56,648 nt of DNA from Myxococcus llanfairpwllgwyngyllgogerychwyrndrobwllllantysiliogogogochensis (GCF_006636215.1 NZ_VIFM01000045.1:1-56648); one strand, 5' to 3'. Shown: positions 44,385-53,088, numbered from the stretch's first letter. Notes: generated by a model from the letters alone, not told the origin. Made by a program: numbers and translations.

Positions 44385-46010
44385 ATGCGCCTTGTGTCCC
44401 TCTGCTCCCTGGTGGCCCTGCTGCTCTCATGTGCGAGCAGCCCACACCCTGTCCGGAGTGAGGCGCCGCCAGACTTCGGCCCGGGCGCGGAGGTGCACCT
44501 GCTTCAGCGGTGGGCCTTCGGTCCGTCGGAGCGTGACCTGGCCGAGGTCCGCGCGCTGGGCGTGCGGGGCTGGGTGGAGGCGCGACTCGCGCGGCGGGAC
44601 GCGCCGGTGTCACCGGTGCTGGAAGCGAAGCTCCAGGAGCTGCCCACCCTGACGATGTCGATGACCCAGCTCGCCAGTGACTACCCTGGCAAGAAGGAGC
44701 GGGAGCAGGCGCTGCTGGATGGCCGGGAGCTGCTGCCACCCGCGCGTATTGGCCTGGAGCTGTCCGCCGCCAAAGTGCTCCGCGCGGTGGAGGGACCGAA
44801 TCCACTGGAGGAGGTGCTGGTGGACTTCTGGTTCAACCACTTCAACGTGTCCGCGGACAAAGGAGCGGTGCGGTGGATGGTGACGTCATACGAGCGTGAC
44901 GCCATTCGCCCGCATGTCCTCGGGCGCTTCAGGGACATGCTGGGGGCGACGGCGCGCCACCCGGCGATGCTCTTCTATCTCGACAACTGGAGGAGCACGC
45001 GCGACGGGATGCCGAGGCCCGCACGGCGAATGGCGAAGCGCGACGTGGCGCCGACGATGGAGGAGGACGGCGACGACGAGGACCCCGCTGCGTCCGAGCC
45101 GAGGCCGGGCCTCAATGAGAACTACGCGCGGGAGCTGCTGGAGCTGCACACGCTCGGCGTGGACGGAGGCTATTCGCAGCAGGACGTGCGGGAGGTGGCG
45201 CGCAGCTTCACGGGCTGGAGCATCCGCCGTCCTCGTCGAGAGCCGGAGTTCTTCTTCCGACGACGCGCGCATGACACGGAGGCCAAGCAGGTCCTCGGCC
45301 AGGTCATCCCCGCGCGCGGTGGCGAGGCGGATGGAGAGAAGGTGCTGGACCTGCTCGCGCGTCACCCGGCGACCGCGCGGCACCTGGCGACGAAGCTGGC
45401 GCGGCGTTTCGTCTCGGACACGCCGCCGCCCGCGTTGGTGGACCGGTTGGCGAAGGTGTTCCTCGACTCGGACGGGGACTTGCCCACGGTGTATCGCGCG
45501 CTCATCGACTCGCCGGAGTTCTGGGCTCCCGAGGCACGAGGGGCGAAGGTGAAGACGCCGTTCGAGTTCGTGGTGTCCGCGCTGCGGGCGACGAGGGCGC
45601 AAGTGGAGGTGCGTCCCCGGCTGGTGCAGGCGCTGGCGAGGATGGGTGAGCCGCTCTACCGCGCGCCCGCGCCCACGGGCTTTCCGGAAGGGGCGGCGCC
45701 GTGGGTGAACAGTGGCGCGCTGGTGGCTCGGCTCAACTTCAGTCTGGACCTGGTGTCGGGGCGGCTTCCCGGGGCGCGTGTGACACTTTCGTCACTCGCC
45801 ACGCCAGCGACACCCACGGCGGAGGCCTGGGTGGACACATTAGGGCACACGCTGTTGGGGACAGCGCCCTCGGCGGAGACACGGGCCACGGTGCTCGCGG
45901 CGCTGTCTCGTCGCACCGAGGCCGCCAGCGCTGAAGGAGAACCAGGCCCCGTCGACGTGCAGCTCATCGCGGGGTTGCTGCTCGGCTCACCTGAGTTTCA
46001 ACGGCAATAG
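44385..46010 (+). CDS. DUF1800 family lipoprotein
   Basis: 541 residues from ATG 44385, with lipobox LLSC. The DUF1800 signature blocks are present: LLQRWAFGPSERDL near the start, EVLVDFWFNHFNVSADKG, then NENYARELLELHTLGVDGGYS continuing into DVREVARSFTGW. The family's role is unknown; it almost always pairs with a DUF1501 protein and is exported. The partner here (48863-50092) lies 2.9 kb downstream on the same strand, with two unrelated genes in between. An acidic insertion (about 224-245, EEDGDDEDPAASEPRP) separates two conserved blocks. Confidence 0.9.
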   Translation: MRLVSLCSLVALLLSCASSPHPVRSEAPPDFGPGAEVHLLQRWAFGPSERDLAEVRALGVRGWVEARLARRDAPVSPVLEAKLQELPTLTMSMTQLASDYPGKKEREQALLDGRELLPPARIGLELSAAKVLRAVEGPNPLEEVLVDFWFNHFNVSADKGAVRWMVTSYERDAIRPHVLGRFRDMLGATARHPAMLFYLDNWRSTRDGMPRPARRMAKRDVAPTMEEDGDDEDPAASEPRPGLNENYARELLELHTLGVDGGYSQQDVREVARSFTGWSIRRPRREPEFFFRRRAHDTEAKQVLGQVIPARGGEADGEKVLDLLARHPATARHLATKLARRFVSDTPPPALVDRLAKVFLDSDGDLPTVYRALIDSPEFWAPEARGAKVKTPFEFVVSALRATRAQVEVRPRLVQALARMGEPLYRAPAPTGFPEGAAPWVNSGALVARLNFSLDLVSGRLPGARVTLSSLATPATPTAEAWVDTLGHTLLGTAPSAETRATVLAALSRRTEAASAEGEPGPVDVQLIAGLLLGSPEFQRQ

Positions 46011-46027
46011 CGTTGCGCTCGTCAGGC

Positions 46028-46049
46028 ATCTGGCACTGGCTTGCCAGAT
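46028..46049 (+). terminator. Inverted repeat after the DUF1800 gene
   Basis: ATCTGGCA and TGCCAGAT form perfect 8-bp arms around CTGGCT, 17 bases after the stop codon, and are followed by an unusually T-rich stretch for this genome (TTTGCCTGTATT, then TAATTTT). This fits an intrinsic terminator. An operator for the downstream RCC1 gene is the alternative. Confidence 0.5.
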
Positions 46050-46130
46050 TTGCCTGTATTGCCGTAATTTTCGGCCTTGGCTTGGGTGTCTCACGGACCG
46101 CTCGGTCCCAATCGAGTCAGGAGCTTCCTT

Positions 46131-47894
46131 GTGAAGATGTTTCATCCGAGACGGTGCGCCGGAAGTACATCCATCGAGTCGCCTGCAGGGTGCCTGGATT
46201 CACGCGGTACCTTGCGTGTCGCGGTGATGTCCATCGTGGTGGGGCTGATGGGTTGTCAGGTCGGAGGGAGCGACGAAGAGGTCGCGAGCCTCGAGGAGGC
46301 AACCTCCACCGAGGTCCTGCTGGAGCGACACCCGAGAGACCTTCCGGTGGCCAGTGGCTATGTGGATGCACATGGCGTCGAACACTCCCTGAGTGCCGAT
46401 GTCGCCACCCGTGGCACCGTGAGGGCGCAGGTCGACTATCCGGGCTGTGATTTCGACTACGCCGATGCCTCCAGGCTGACCTACCGTGGCTACACCGTCA
46501 CGGGGAGCGGCGGCGTTCGCAACGTCCGCGTGGCGTGGTGGCACGTTGTCCCGGCCGACATCGCGCTGCTGCCGGGTGCGAGTGGCTCATATGCGCGGAC
46601 CCGGCTCACCCAGGCCCCGGGATGCGGGACGAACAGTGCGTACACGACGGCTCCGCTGAGCGTCACTTTTCTCAACAGCTACACGGATACCCTCACGGGT
46701 CTGGTCGTCAATCGATACGAGGTCTCACACACCTTCCAGGTCAGTGGTGTGGACTTCGAGCAATACGCCGGATTCTCATCCACGTTCCGGCTCATGACCG
46801 ACTGTGGAGGCCTGGGCGCCGTCTTCCCCCAGACGCAAGCAGATGTCTTCTCTCCCCAGTCCTTGCTGGCCGCGGGGGATGGTACTTCGCTGGTGGTGCG
46901 AACCGACGCCAGTGTCTGGGGCGCGGGCTACAGTGGACATGGCAGCCTGGGGGACGACTACCCTGAGGACCACTCCGCGCAGAATCCGCTGCGAGTGTCG
47001 GTGTTGAGTTGCATGAAGACGGTGTCGTCCTCGTATCTGAGCGTGCAGGGGCTGCGCTCCGACGGCACGGTCTGGGGATGGGGCAACAACTTCTTTGGCC
47101 AACTGGGCATCGGAACCCAATCCTCTGCCCACTACACTCCCACGCAGGTGCAGAACCTCACCAATGTCCGAGCGGTCTCGGCCGGTCCCTTTCATTCCCT
47201 TGCGCTGCGCTGGGATGGAACCGTCTGGGCCTGGGGGGCGGGTTACTACGGGAAGCTTGGGACTGGAACGGAGGACTCCTTCATCGTCCCTGTCCAGGCG
47301 ACGGTCCCCACGGGGCTCATTTCGGTGTCGGCGGGAGGCAGGTACAGCATGGCCTTGAGGTCCGACGGCACCGTCTGGACCTGGGGAATCGATGGCACGA
47401 CGCCGCAGAGCAATCTCCCCGTGCAGAAGCCTGGGTTGAGCGGTGTCATCTCCATTTCAGCTGGGGAGGCTCACTCGTTCGCACTCAAGTCCGACGGCAC
47501 GCTCTGGGCCTGGGGAAACAACAGCCACGGTGAACTCGGTGATGGCACGACGACCTCCCGGAATACACCCGCCGTGGTTCCAGGCCTCGTCGACGTCGTC
47601 GCCATGTCAGCGGGAACGCGCCATTCGCTCGCGCTCAAGGCGGATGGCACGGTCTGGGCCTGGGGGTTGAACGACAAGGGGCAGTTGGGGGATGGCACGG
47701 TCCTCACGCGGCTCTCCCCGGTGCTGGTGGGCGGATTCGAGCGAGGGGTGGCGGTGAAGGCGGGCTTCGACCATTCCCTGGCCATGCGTGCCGATGGTGT
47801 TGTCTTCGCCTGGGGCGACAACACGAACGGACAGGCCGGCAACGGAACGGAGGGCAACCACCACCTCACCCCGATTCTCTCGTCCTTGCGTTGA
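46131..47894 (+). CDS. RCC1-repeat lipoprotein
   Basis: 587 residues from GTG 46131, with AGGAG 7 bases upstream; the longer frame to 46077 has no ribosome site. A lipobox, LMGC, follows a hydrophobic stretch (VAVMSIVVGLMGC). Residues ~60-255 form a non-repeat beta-rich domain. From ~255 to the end there are about seven RCC1-type units, each with a core like HSLALKADGTVWAWG and a GQLGDGT turn, which should form a beta-propeller. Secreted RCC1 proteins of myxobacteria have no firm function; surface protein binding is inferred. Codon and base composition are slightly less G/C-rich than neighbours. Confidence 0.9.
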   Translation: MKMFHPRRCAGSTSIESPAGCLDSRGTLRVAVMSIVVGLMGCQVGGSDEEVASLEEATSTEVLLERHPRDLPVASGYVDAHGVEHSLSADVATRGTVRAQVDYPGCDFDYADASRLTYRGYTVTGSGGVRNVRVAWWHVVPADIALLPGASGSYARTRLTQAPGCGTNSAYTTAPLSVTFLNSYTDTLTGLVVNRYEVSHTFQVSGVDFEQYAGFSSTFRLMTDCGGLGAVFPQTQADVFSPQSLLAAGDGTSLVVRTDASVWGAGYSGHGSLGDDYPEDHSAQNPLRVSVLSCMKTVSSSYLSVQGLRSDGTVWGWGNNFFGQLGIGTQSSAHYTPTQVQNLTNVRAVSAGPFHSLALRWDGTVWAWGAGYYGKLGTGTEDSFIVPVQATVPTGLISVSAGGRYSMALRSDGTVWTWGIDGTTPQSNLPVQKPGLSGVISISAGEAHSFALKSDGTLWAWGNNSHGELGDGTTTSRNTPAVVPGLVDVVAMSAGTRHSLALKADGTVWAWGLNDKGQLGDGTVLTRLSPVLVGGFERGVAVKAGFDHSLAMRADGVVFAWGDNTNGQAGNGTEGNHHLTPILSSLR

Positions 47895-48022
47895 TGGATG
47901 CGTGAATCAGCGCGCCTCCCGCCCAGCCACCTGACCCGAGGTGGCTGGGACCTGGATGCGTGGCGCTCGTCTGGACGGACCCAGGGCGCGAGTTCCTCGT
48001 GAAAGAGGATAGACTTCCAGCC

Positions 48023-48682
48023 ATGGACAGAGTCGCCCTCTTCTTCTGGCTGTGGGTGCTGTTCCTCGCGGTCAACGTGATGTGGGCGCTGGCGCAGGCG
48101 GTGGTGGCGAGTGCCTTCGGGGCTCGACCGCTCGCGGTGCGGATTGGTTATGGGCCCCAGTTGGTGGCGTGGCGCATGGCCGGTATCGGCTGGAGCCTGC
48201 ATCCCATCACCCTGGGCAGCTCCGCGTCATTCGTGCCGGAGCAAGACGACGCTTCGCCCGAGCCGCCGCTCAAGAGCCGGCTGCTCAAGCTGCCTCCTCC
48301 GCTGCATGCGCTGGCCCTGGCCGTCCCCTGGTACGTGCAGATTGGCGTCGCCATGGCGTGCCTGGGACCCGCGGAGGGCTTCCATCAGTTCACCGAGGGC
48401 TTCCCCGCCGTGTTCAACGTCGCCGCGCTGCCGGGCCGCGTGGAGCGCTTCGTCGGGTTGCTGCGAGAGGGCGAACTGGTGCGCGCGTGGGGCATCATGA
48501 GCGCCCGGATGGCGGCCCTCAACCTGCTCCCCATTCCCTCGCTGGCGGGGGGCTACTTGATGCTCCTGCCCTGGCGCGACAAGTCCCCGACGTGGGTGCG
48601 CCCGGTCGCCGCCGTGTTGCTCGCCGTCTCGCTGGTGTGGGCCGCGTGGGTGGCGTCGCTCTTCGTCCGGGCGATTCTCTGA
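48023..48682 (+). CDS. M50-like (site-2-protease fold) membrane protein without catalytic residues
   Basis: 219 residues with about four membrane segments. The framework of RseP/S2P proteases is recognisable: a first helix ending in FGARPLAVRIGYGPQL, then WSLHPITLGSSASFVPEQDD, the equivalent of the PLGGYV segment, and late NLLPIPSLAGGYLML, the equivalent of NxxPxPxLDGG. The zinc and catalytic residues are lost: the HExxH position reads WALAQ (21-25) and the metal-binding Asp is Ala175. No PDZ domain. It would be a non-proteolytic binding or regulatory protein. AGAGGA precedes the ATG by an over-long 13 bases; a GTG at 47960 is an alternative start. Confidence 0.7.
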   Translation: MDRVALFFWLWVLFLAVNVMWALAQAVVASAFGARPLAVRIGYGPQLVAWRMAGIGWSLHPITLGSSASFVPEQDDASPEPPLKSRLLKLPPPLHALALAVPWYVQIGVAMACLGPAEGFHQFTEGFPAVFNVAALPGRVERFVGLLREGELVRAWGIMSARMAALNLLPIPSLAGGYLMLLPWRDKSPTWVRPVAAVLLAVSLVWAAWVASLFVRAIL

Positions 48683-48862
48683 AGCCCCCGTCGCACTGGG
48701 TCCTCCGGGTGTGTCTGGAGGAAGGGAAGTGGGGACCCTGACTCGCGGCCGGGGATTTGGCACGGATGCTCGTAACGTCCGCCCGGGTCCGGTGTTGTGT
48801 CCCTTGAACGGCCCCGCGGAATGGCCAGGGCCTCCTTTCACTCGCCGGAGCCGCGCAAGCCC

Positions 48863-50092
48863 ATGAGTCCGCTGCTGTCTCGTCGCCTCCTGCTGCGCGC
48901 CCTGGGGCTCTCGGGCGTGGGGCTGGCATTCGCTCCAACGCTGTCGAGCCGCGCGCTGGCCGCCCCGTCCTCGCGGCGCACCCTGGTGACGGTGTTCCTG
49001 CGAGGCGGCGTGGATGGCCTCTCCCTGGTGCCTCCCGTGGATGACGCGGCCTATCACCGCGCGCGTCCCACGCTGGCGCTGCGCAGGACGGGAGAGGGTG
49101 CCGCGCTGGCGCTGTCGGGCCCCTTCGGACTGCATCCCCGGCTGGAGCCCTTGTTGCCCCTATGGAACGAGGGCCGCCTGGCGGTGCTGCATGGGGTGGG
49201 ACTGCCCACGCCGGTGCGCTCGCACTTCGACGCGCAGGACTTCGTCGAGTCGGGGACGCCGGGCCGCAAGTCGACGCCCGATGGTTGGCTCAACCGCGCC
49301 CTCGGTGTCGAGGAGTCCGCCGCGCCGCTGCGAGCCGTGGCCCTGCAAGCCACGTTGCCCCGCGCGTTGTTCGGTGACGCGGGCGCGCTGGCGATGGGAC
49401 GGCTGGAGGAGTTCCGCCTCCGCGTGGGCAGGCGAGGCGCCGAGGCGACGCGCGGCTTCGCGGCGCTCTACGCGGGCGCGGTGGATGAAGCGCTGCGCAC
49501 CACGGGCCAGGGCGCCTTCGACGCGCTCTCCCAACTGGACGCGGAGCACCTGTCGCGACTGCCGCCGACGTCGGGCGTGGAGTATCCGCGCGGCCCGCTG
49601 GGCCAGCGACTGGGGGACATCGCGCGGCTCATCCGAGGCGACGTGGGCCTGGAGGTCGCCGCGACGGAGATGGGCGGCTGGGACACGCACGCGGCGCAGG
49701 GCGCGGCCACGGGCACCTTCGCCAACCGGTGCGCGGAGCTGGCGGGCGCGCTGTCCGCCTTCGCGCGGGACGTGGGGCCGCTGCTGGAGCGGGTGACAGT
49801 AGTCGTGCTGACGGAGTTCGGCCGCACGGTGCGGGAGAACGGCAGCCGGGGGACGGACCATGGCGTGGGCAGCGCGATGCTGGTGCTCGGCGGCGGCGTG
49901 AAGGGTGGCCAGGTCCACGGGCGCTTCGAGTCGCTCACCCCGGACCGGCTCCAGGACGGGCGGGACGTGCCCGCGTGGACGGACGTGCGCGCGCCGCTGG
50001 CCGAGGTGCTGCGCGCCTGCCGCCCTGGCGTGGACCTGACCCGGGTGTTCCCCGGCTTCACGCCCGGCGCGCCGCTGGGACTCTTCGCGTAG
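48863..50092 (+). CDS. DUF1501 family protein, Tat-exported
   Basis: 409 residues from ATG 48863 (MSPLLSRRLLLRALG). The Ser-Arg-Arg-Leu-Leu-Leu motif and following hydrophobic stretch ending in SRALAAP form a twin-arginine signal, so the protein is exported folded. DUF1501 landmarks: TVFLRGGVDGLSLVPP, LPTPVRSHFDAQDFVESG, ATEMGGWDTHAAQG, VVVLTEFGRTVRENG and GTDHGVGSAMLVLGGGV. The fold belongs to the alkaline phosphatase-like (sulfatase-like) group. Its usual partner is a DUF1800 protein, found 2.9 kb upstream on the same strand. An in-frame ATG at 48797 lies before the Tat signal and is less likely. Confidence 0.92.
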   Translation: MSPLLSRRLLLRALGLSGVGLAFAPTLSSRALAAPSSRRTLVTVFLRGGVDGLSLVPPVDDAAYHRARPTLALRRTGEGAALALSGPFGLHPRLEPLLPLWNEGRLAVLHGVGLPTPVRSHFDAQDFVESGTPGRKSTPDGWLNRALGVEESAAPLRAVALQATLPRALFGDAGALAMGRLEEFRLRVGRRGAEATRGFAALYAGAVDEALRTTGQGAFDALSQLDAEHLSRLPPTSGVEYPRGPLGQRLGDIARLIRGDVGLEVAATEMGGWDTHAAQGAATGTFANRCAELAGALSAFARDVGPLLERVTVVVLTEFGRTVRENGSRGTDHGVGSAMLVLGGGVKGGQVHGRFESLTPDRLQDGRDVPAWTDVRAPLAEVLRACRPGVDLTRVFPGFTPGAPLGLFA

Positions 50093-50125
50093 CGCGGCTC
50101 GAGTTCGTGCAGACTGGAGGGGCCC

Positions 50126-50935
50126 ATGGTCCGGCCTCGTCGCGTGCTCGTCATCCTCGTCTCCATCTTCGCGGTCGCCTACCTCGCCCTGTGCCTGGCG
50201 GCCTTCGTGCTCCAGCGCCCGTTGATATACCCGGCGCCCAAGGCCCCCATCCCGCTGCCGGCCGAGCTCGGCTTCCGGCACCTGCCACTGCCAGGAGACA
50301 CGTTCGTGGACGTGCTCCATCTCCCCGCGCCGCCCGGCGCCCCGACGGTGGTGCACTTCCATGGCAATGGAGAGCAGTTGTTGGGTCAGCTCGACCTGGG
50401 CACGGTGCTGAACCAGAACGGGCTGGGCTTCCTGGCCGTCGAGTACCCGGGATATGGCGCGTCGCCCGGACAGCCCACGGAGCAGGGCATCTACGCGGCG
50501 GCGGAGGCGGCGCTGGCGATGCTGCGAGCGCGGGGCGTGACGCCGGAGCACACCGTGCTCAGTGGCCGCAGCCTCGGCACGGGCGTGGCCGTGGAGATGG
50601 CGCGTCGGGGACACGGCTCGCGCATCATGCTGGTGTCGCCCTACACGTCACTCACGGAGATGGCGGCGCAGCTCTTTCCCTTCCTCCCCGCGTCCCTGCT
50701 GGTGAGGGACCGCTTCGACTCCACGTCGAAGGCGCCGGACATCACCTTGCCGGTGCTCATCATCCACGGAGAGCAGGACACGCTCATCCCGGTGGAGATG
50801 GGGCGCAGGCTGGGCGCGCGCTTTCCCAGCGCCACCGTGGAGACGGTGCCCGGGGCGGGCCACAACGACGTGTTGGAGAAGTCAGGCCCCGACCTCGTGC
50901 GGCGCATGGCCGTGTTCGCCCTGGGCGGAACCTGA
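50126..50935 (+). CDS. Membrane-anchored alpha/beta hydrolase (BEM46/ABHD13-like)
   Basis: 269 residues. An N-terminal membrane helix (~7-28) is followed by the ABHD13-type entry FVLQRPLIYPAP, the oxyanion loop HFHGNGEQ, EYPGYGASPGQPTE, and the nucleophile elbow GRSLGTG. The acid is in GEQDTLIP and the base in GAGHNDV. All three catalytic residues are present. Substrate is unknown: esterase, lipase or thioesterase. It follows the DUF1501 gene by 33 bases on the same strand and may be part of that transcript. Confidence 0.9.
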   Translation: MVRPRRVLVILVSIFAVAYLALCLAAFVLQRPLIYPAPKAPIPLPAELGFRHLPLPGDTFVDVLHLPAPPGAPTVVHFHGNGEQLLGQLDLGTVLNQNGLGFLAVEYPGYGASPGQPTEQGIYAAAEAALAMLRARGVTPEHTVLSGRSLGTGVAVEMARRGHGSRIMLVSPYTSLTEMAAQLFPFLPASLLVRDRFDSTSKAPDITLPVLIIHGEQDTLIPVEMGRRLGARFPSATVETVPGAGHNDVLEKSGPDLVRRMAVFALGGT

Positions 50936-50981
50936 GCAACGCCCCGAGGCGCGTGAGTCCACCGCGCCCCGAGGTGTTTCG

Positions 50982-51422
50982 TCAGTGGACCTGTGAAGGG
51001 GACTCGGTGTCGACGGACACTTCGCGCATCAGCTCCGCGGTCTCCTCCGCCTTGAGCTGCTTCACCAGGTCCGCCTGCGCCACCATGCCGCAGACGGTGC
51101 CGTCGTCGTCGAGCACCACCATGCGGCGGACCTGGTTCTGCTCCATCAACTCCAGGCAGTCCTCCAGGCTGGTGTCTCGATACACCGTCGCCGCGGGCAT
51201 GCTCATCGCATCGCTCACGTTGAGCATGTAGGGGTCCTTCCCCTTCGCGATGATGCGACAGGTGATGTCGCGGTCGGTGATGACGCCGATGGGCTTGTTG
51301 TCCACGTCGATGACCGGCAGGGCTCCGCAGTCACACTCCACCATCCACCGCGCGGCCTGCTCGATGCCGGTGTCGGGCAGGCAGGTGACGGGGTTCTCGG
51401 ACATGACTTCTTCGACGTTCAT
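50982..51422 (-). CDS. Two-CBS-domain protein
   Basis: 146 residues, with two CBS modules in tandem: the first centred on MSENPVTCLPDTGIEQAA and PIGVITDRDI, the second on DAMSMPAATVYRDTSLEDC and DDGTVCGMVAQADL. Such pairs bind adenine nucleotides and often report energy status or regulate partners; no enzyme domain is attached. It converges with the hydrolase. A terminator-like hairpin separates it from the SRPBCC operon upstream. Confidence 0.93.
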   Translation of the reverse strand: MNVEEVMSENPVTCLPDTGIEQAARWMVECDCGALPVIDVDNKPIGVITDRDITCRIIAKGKDPYMLNVSDAMSMPAATVYRDTSLEDCLELMEQNQVRRMVVLDDDGTVCGMVAQADLVKQLKAEETAELMREVSVDTESPSQVH

Positions 51423-51559
51423 GGGGCCTCCCGGGGCGAGTGTCTCTCCGCCTCAAGGTGGGCCTCTCCTTGGAAGGCGACAGCGTGAGACCCGGGTGTT
51501 CGCCGTTCGGTCGGCCCGGGATGCGGGGGCGCGGTTCGAGGACCGGACAGCGGTGGGGC

Positions 51560-51594
51560 AAGGGTCCGAGCCGATGAAGGGCCCCGGACCCCTT
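51560..51594 (-). terminator. Candidate terminator of the ArsR-SRPBCC operon
   Basis: On the minus strand, arms AAGGGGTCCG and CGGACCCTT pair with one bulged base around a 16-base loop, beginning six bases after the last SRPBCC gene's stop. There is no clear U-run. Confidence 0.4.
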
Positions 51595-51599
51595 GTCCC

Positions 51600-52133
51600 T
51601 CAGTCGCGCGGAAGCCGCTGCTCGTATTCTGCTTCCAGGCGGGCGTGCGTGGACCAGAAGCCTCGGGGCGCATGGCCGGAGAGCTGGTCGTCGAGGATGC
51701 CCAGGTGGGTGTCCCAACCGCTGGCGACGCTGACCCTGTCCGCGCGCGTGGTGAGCCGTCGGTGTGTCAGGACGAGCAGCACCTCGGTGCCGCGCTCGCT
51801 CAGCTCGAACGACACCTCGGAGGGTGCGCCCGTCTGCTCGGCCCAGGTGTAGCTCAGCGCGTGGGGTGGCTCGTAGCGGGTGACGTGGCCGAGGTGCCGA
51901 TGGCCGTCGCGCATGACCTCGTAGCGTTTCGGCAGGGGCTCGTGGGAGAGCGTGGAGTGGAGGAAGTGCAGCTCGACGCGGCCTCCCACGCGCGGCTCCA
52001 ACTCTCCGGCGGCCAGCCACTTGCCGCGCTTCTCCGAGTCGGTGAGGAACGCCCAGACGCGCTCGATGGGTCCGGGCAGCACGCGCTCGATGCGCACCGT
52101 CTGGGGCTCCGTGACGATTCCGTACTCAGCCAT
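51600..52133 (-). CDS. SRPBCC-fold protein (AHSA1-like)
   Basis: 177 residues from ATG 52133. The START/SRPBCC pattern is VRIERVLPGPIERVWAFLTD then KWLAAGELEPRVGGRVELHF, with the family's closing VLLVLTHRRL and a C-terminal helix (GWDTHLGILDDQL). Members bind small hydrophobic ligands in a helix-grip pocket. It is the third gene of an ArsR-led operon, overlapping the second by eight bases. ArsR-SRPBCC pairs are widespread, and ligand or stress control by the regulator is inferred. A few extra residues up to 52151 are possible but overlap the upstream gene more. Confidence 0.9.
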   Translation of the reverse strand: MAEYGIVTEPQTVRIERVLPGPIERVWAFLTDSEKRGKWLAAGELEPRVGGRVELHFLHSTLSHEPLPKRYEVMRDGHRHLGHVTRYEPPHALSYTWAEQTGAPSEVSFELSERGTEVLLVLTHRRLTTRADRVSVASGWDTHLGILDDQLSGHAPRGFWSTHARLEAEYEQRLPRD

Positions 52134-52608
52134 GGCGGGGCTCCAGCGCATCGGGCGCGGCGAGCGCGCGCGTCAGGGCGGTGAGCATGGTGGCCCAGCC
52201 CGCCTGGGTCCGGTCGGCGTACTCGGCCCACTTGGACGACATGACGTGGGTCAGCGTCAGCTCGCAGCCGGTGCCCTGGGGACGAAACTCCAGGCTCACC
52301 CGGCTGATGTCCTCCTCCGCCAGGTTGTCCTCCCGGATGGCCCAGGTGAAGACGAGGCGGTGGGGGCGGTCGACCTCCAGGTATGTGCCGATGTGGTCGA
52401 TGTCCATGTCCCGGCGGCGCACGAGGAAGGAGAACGTGCCGCCCACGCGGGCATCGAGGTGGAGGTGGACGACCTGTTCGTCACGCACGCGCGGGCCGAA
52501 CATCCACTGGCCCAGGAGCTTCGCGTCGACCCAGGCGTCGAAGACGCGCTCGACGGGTACGTCGAAGTGGCGCACGAGCTGGACCTGGATGGGGGCGTGG
52601 GGACTCAC
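52126..52608 (-). CDS. SRPBCC-fold protein (AHSA1-like)
   Basis: 160 residues from a GTG that overlaps the regulator's stop (GTGA). The motif order is VQLVRHFDVPVERVFDAWVDAKLLGQW split by a turn, then DARVGGTFSFLVR, IDHIGTYLEVDRPHRLVFTW and ELTLTHVMSSKW. This is the common AHSA1-like form encoded after ArsR regulators. The second SRPBCC gene (51600-52133) is related but not a recent duplicate. Ligand unknown. Confidence 0.92.
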   Translation of the reverse strand: MSPHAPIQVQLVRHFDVPVERVFDAWVDAKLLGQWMFGPRVRDEQVVHLHLDARVGGTFSFLVRRRDMDIDHIGTYLEVDRPHRLVFTWAIREDNLAEEDISRVSLEFRPQGTGCELTLTHVMSSKWAEYADRTQAGWATMLTALTRALAAPDALEPRHG

Positions 52609-52976
52609 CGGGAGCGTCCTTTCTTGCGGGGGGAGGAAGGGGGCGTGGGCGCGTCCTCTCGGAGGAGGGCCTCCAGGACGTCGAGGCGCTCGCTCCAGAA
52701 ACGCTCGTAGTACTGGAGCCAGTCCTTCACCTCCGAGAGCGGCTTCGCGTCCAGTCGGCAGACGTGCGTGCGGCCCTTCACCTCGCGGCGCACCAGCCCC
52801 GCGCGCTCCAGCACCTTGATGTGTTTGGACGCCGCGGCCAGGGACATCCGGAAGGGCGCCGCCAGCTCTCCGACGCTGCGCTCATGTACGGACAGGTTGC
52901 GCAGCATCGCCCGGCGCGTCGGGTCCGACAGCGCGTGGAAGGTGTTGTCGAGCTGGGCGAGACGTTGTTCAACCAT
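52605..52976 (-). CDS. ArsR-family transcriptional regulator
   Basis: 123 residues. Winged helix-turn-helix with ALSDPTRRAMLRNL, the recognition helix MSLAAASKHIKVLERAGLV and wing RREVKGRTH. No CxC metal-binding motif, so this is the non-metal ArsR subgroup that accompanies SRPBCC proteins, and typically represses its own operon. A palindrome over its start codon fits that. The C-terminal tail is Pro/Lys/Arg-rich. Its stop overlaps the next gene's start. Confidence 0.94.
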   Translation of the reverse strand: MVEQRLAQLDNTFHALSDPTRRAMLRNLSVHERSVGELAAPFRMSLAAASKHIKVLERAGLVRREVKGRTHVCRLDAKPLSEVKDWLQYYERFWSERLDVLEALLREDAPTPPSSPRKKGRSR

Positions 52977-52985
52977 GAGGTTGAA
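52968..52985. promoter_or_regulatory. Palindromic operator over the ArsR start codon
   Basis: TTCAACC-ATGA-GGTTGAA has perfect 7-base arms; the central CAT at 52974-52976 is the minus-strand start codon. TATAG follows directly on the plus strand. The site could control both the ArsR operon and the divergent mtn operon 104 bases away. Confidence 0.65.
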
Positions 52986-53088
52986 TATAGGTCCGTGCGT
53001 GGGACTGTCAACCGACGAAGCCCGTGCCGCCGTGGGCCGGGGAGGCTGGTACGCTCGCCCGCGCCTTTCGTTTCCGGGAGAAGACCTC

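Noticed and set aside
46031..46045. TGGCACTGGCTTGCC as a sigma-54 promoter for the RCC1 gene
   Set aside because: Spacing is one base short, and the same bases are explained by the 8-bp inverted repeat.
48750..48770. TTTGGCACGGATGCTCG as a sigma-54 promoter for the DUF1501 gene
   Set aside because: The -24 part fits, but the GC of the -12 element is at the wrong distance, and sigma-54 spacing is strict.
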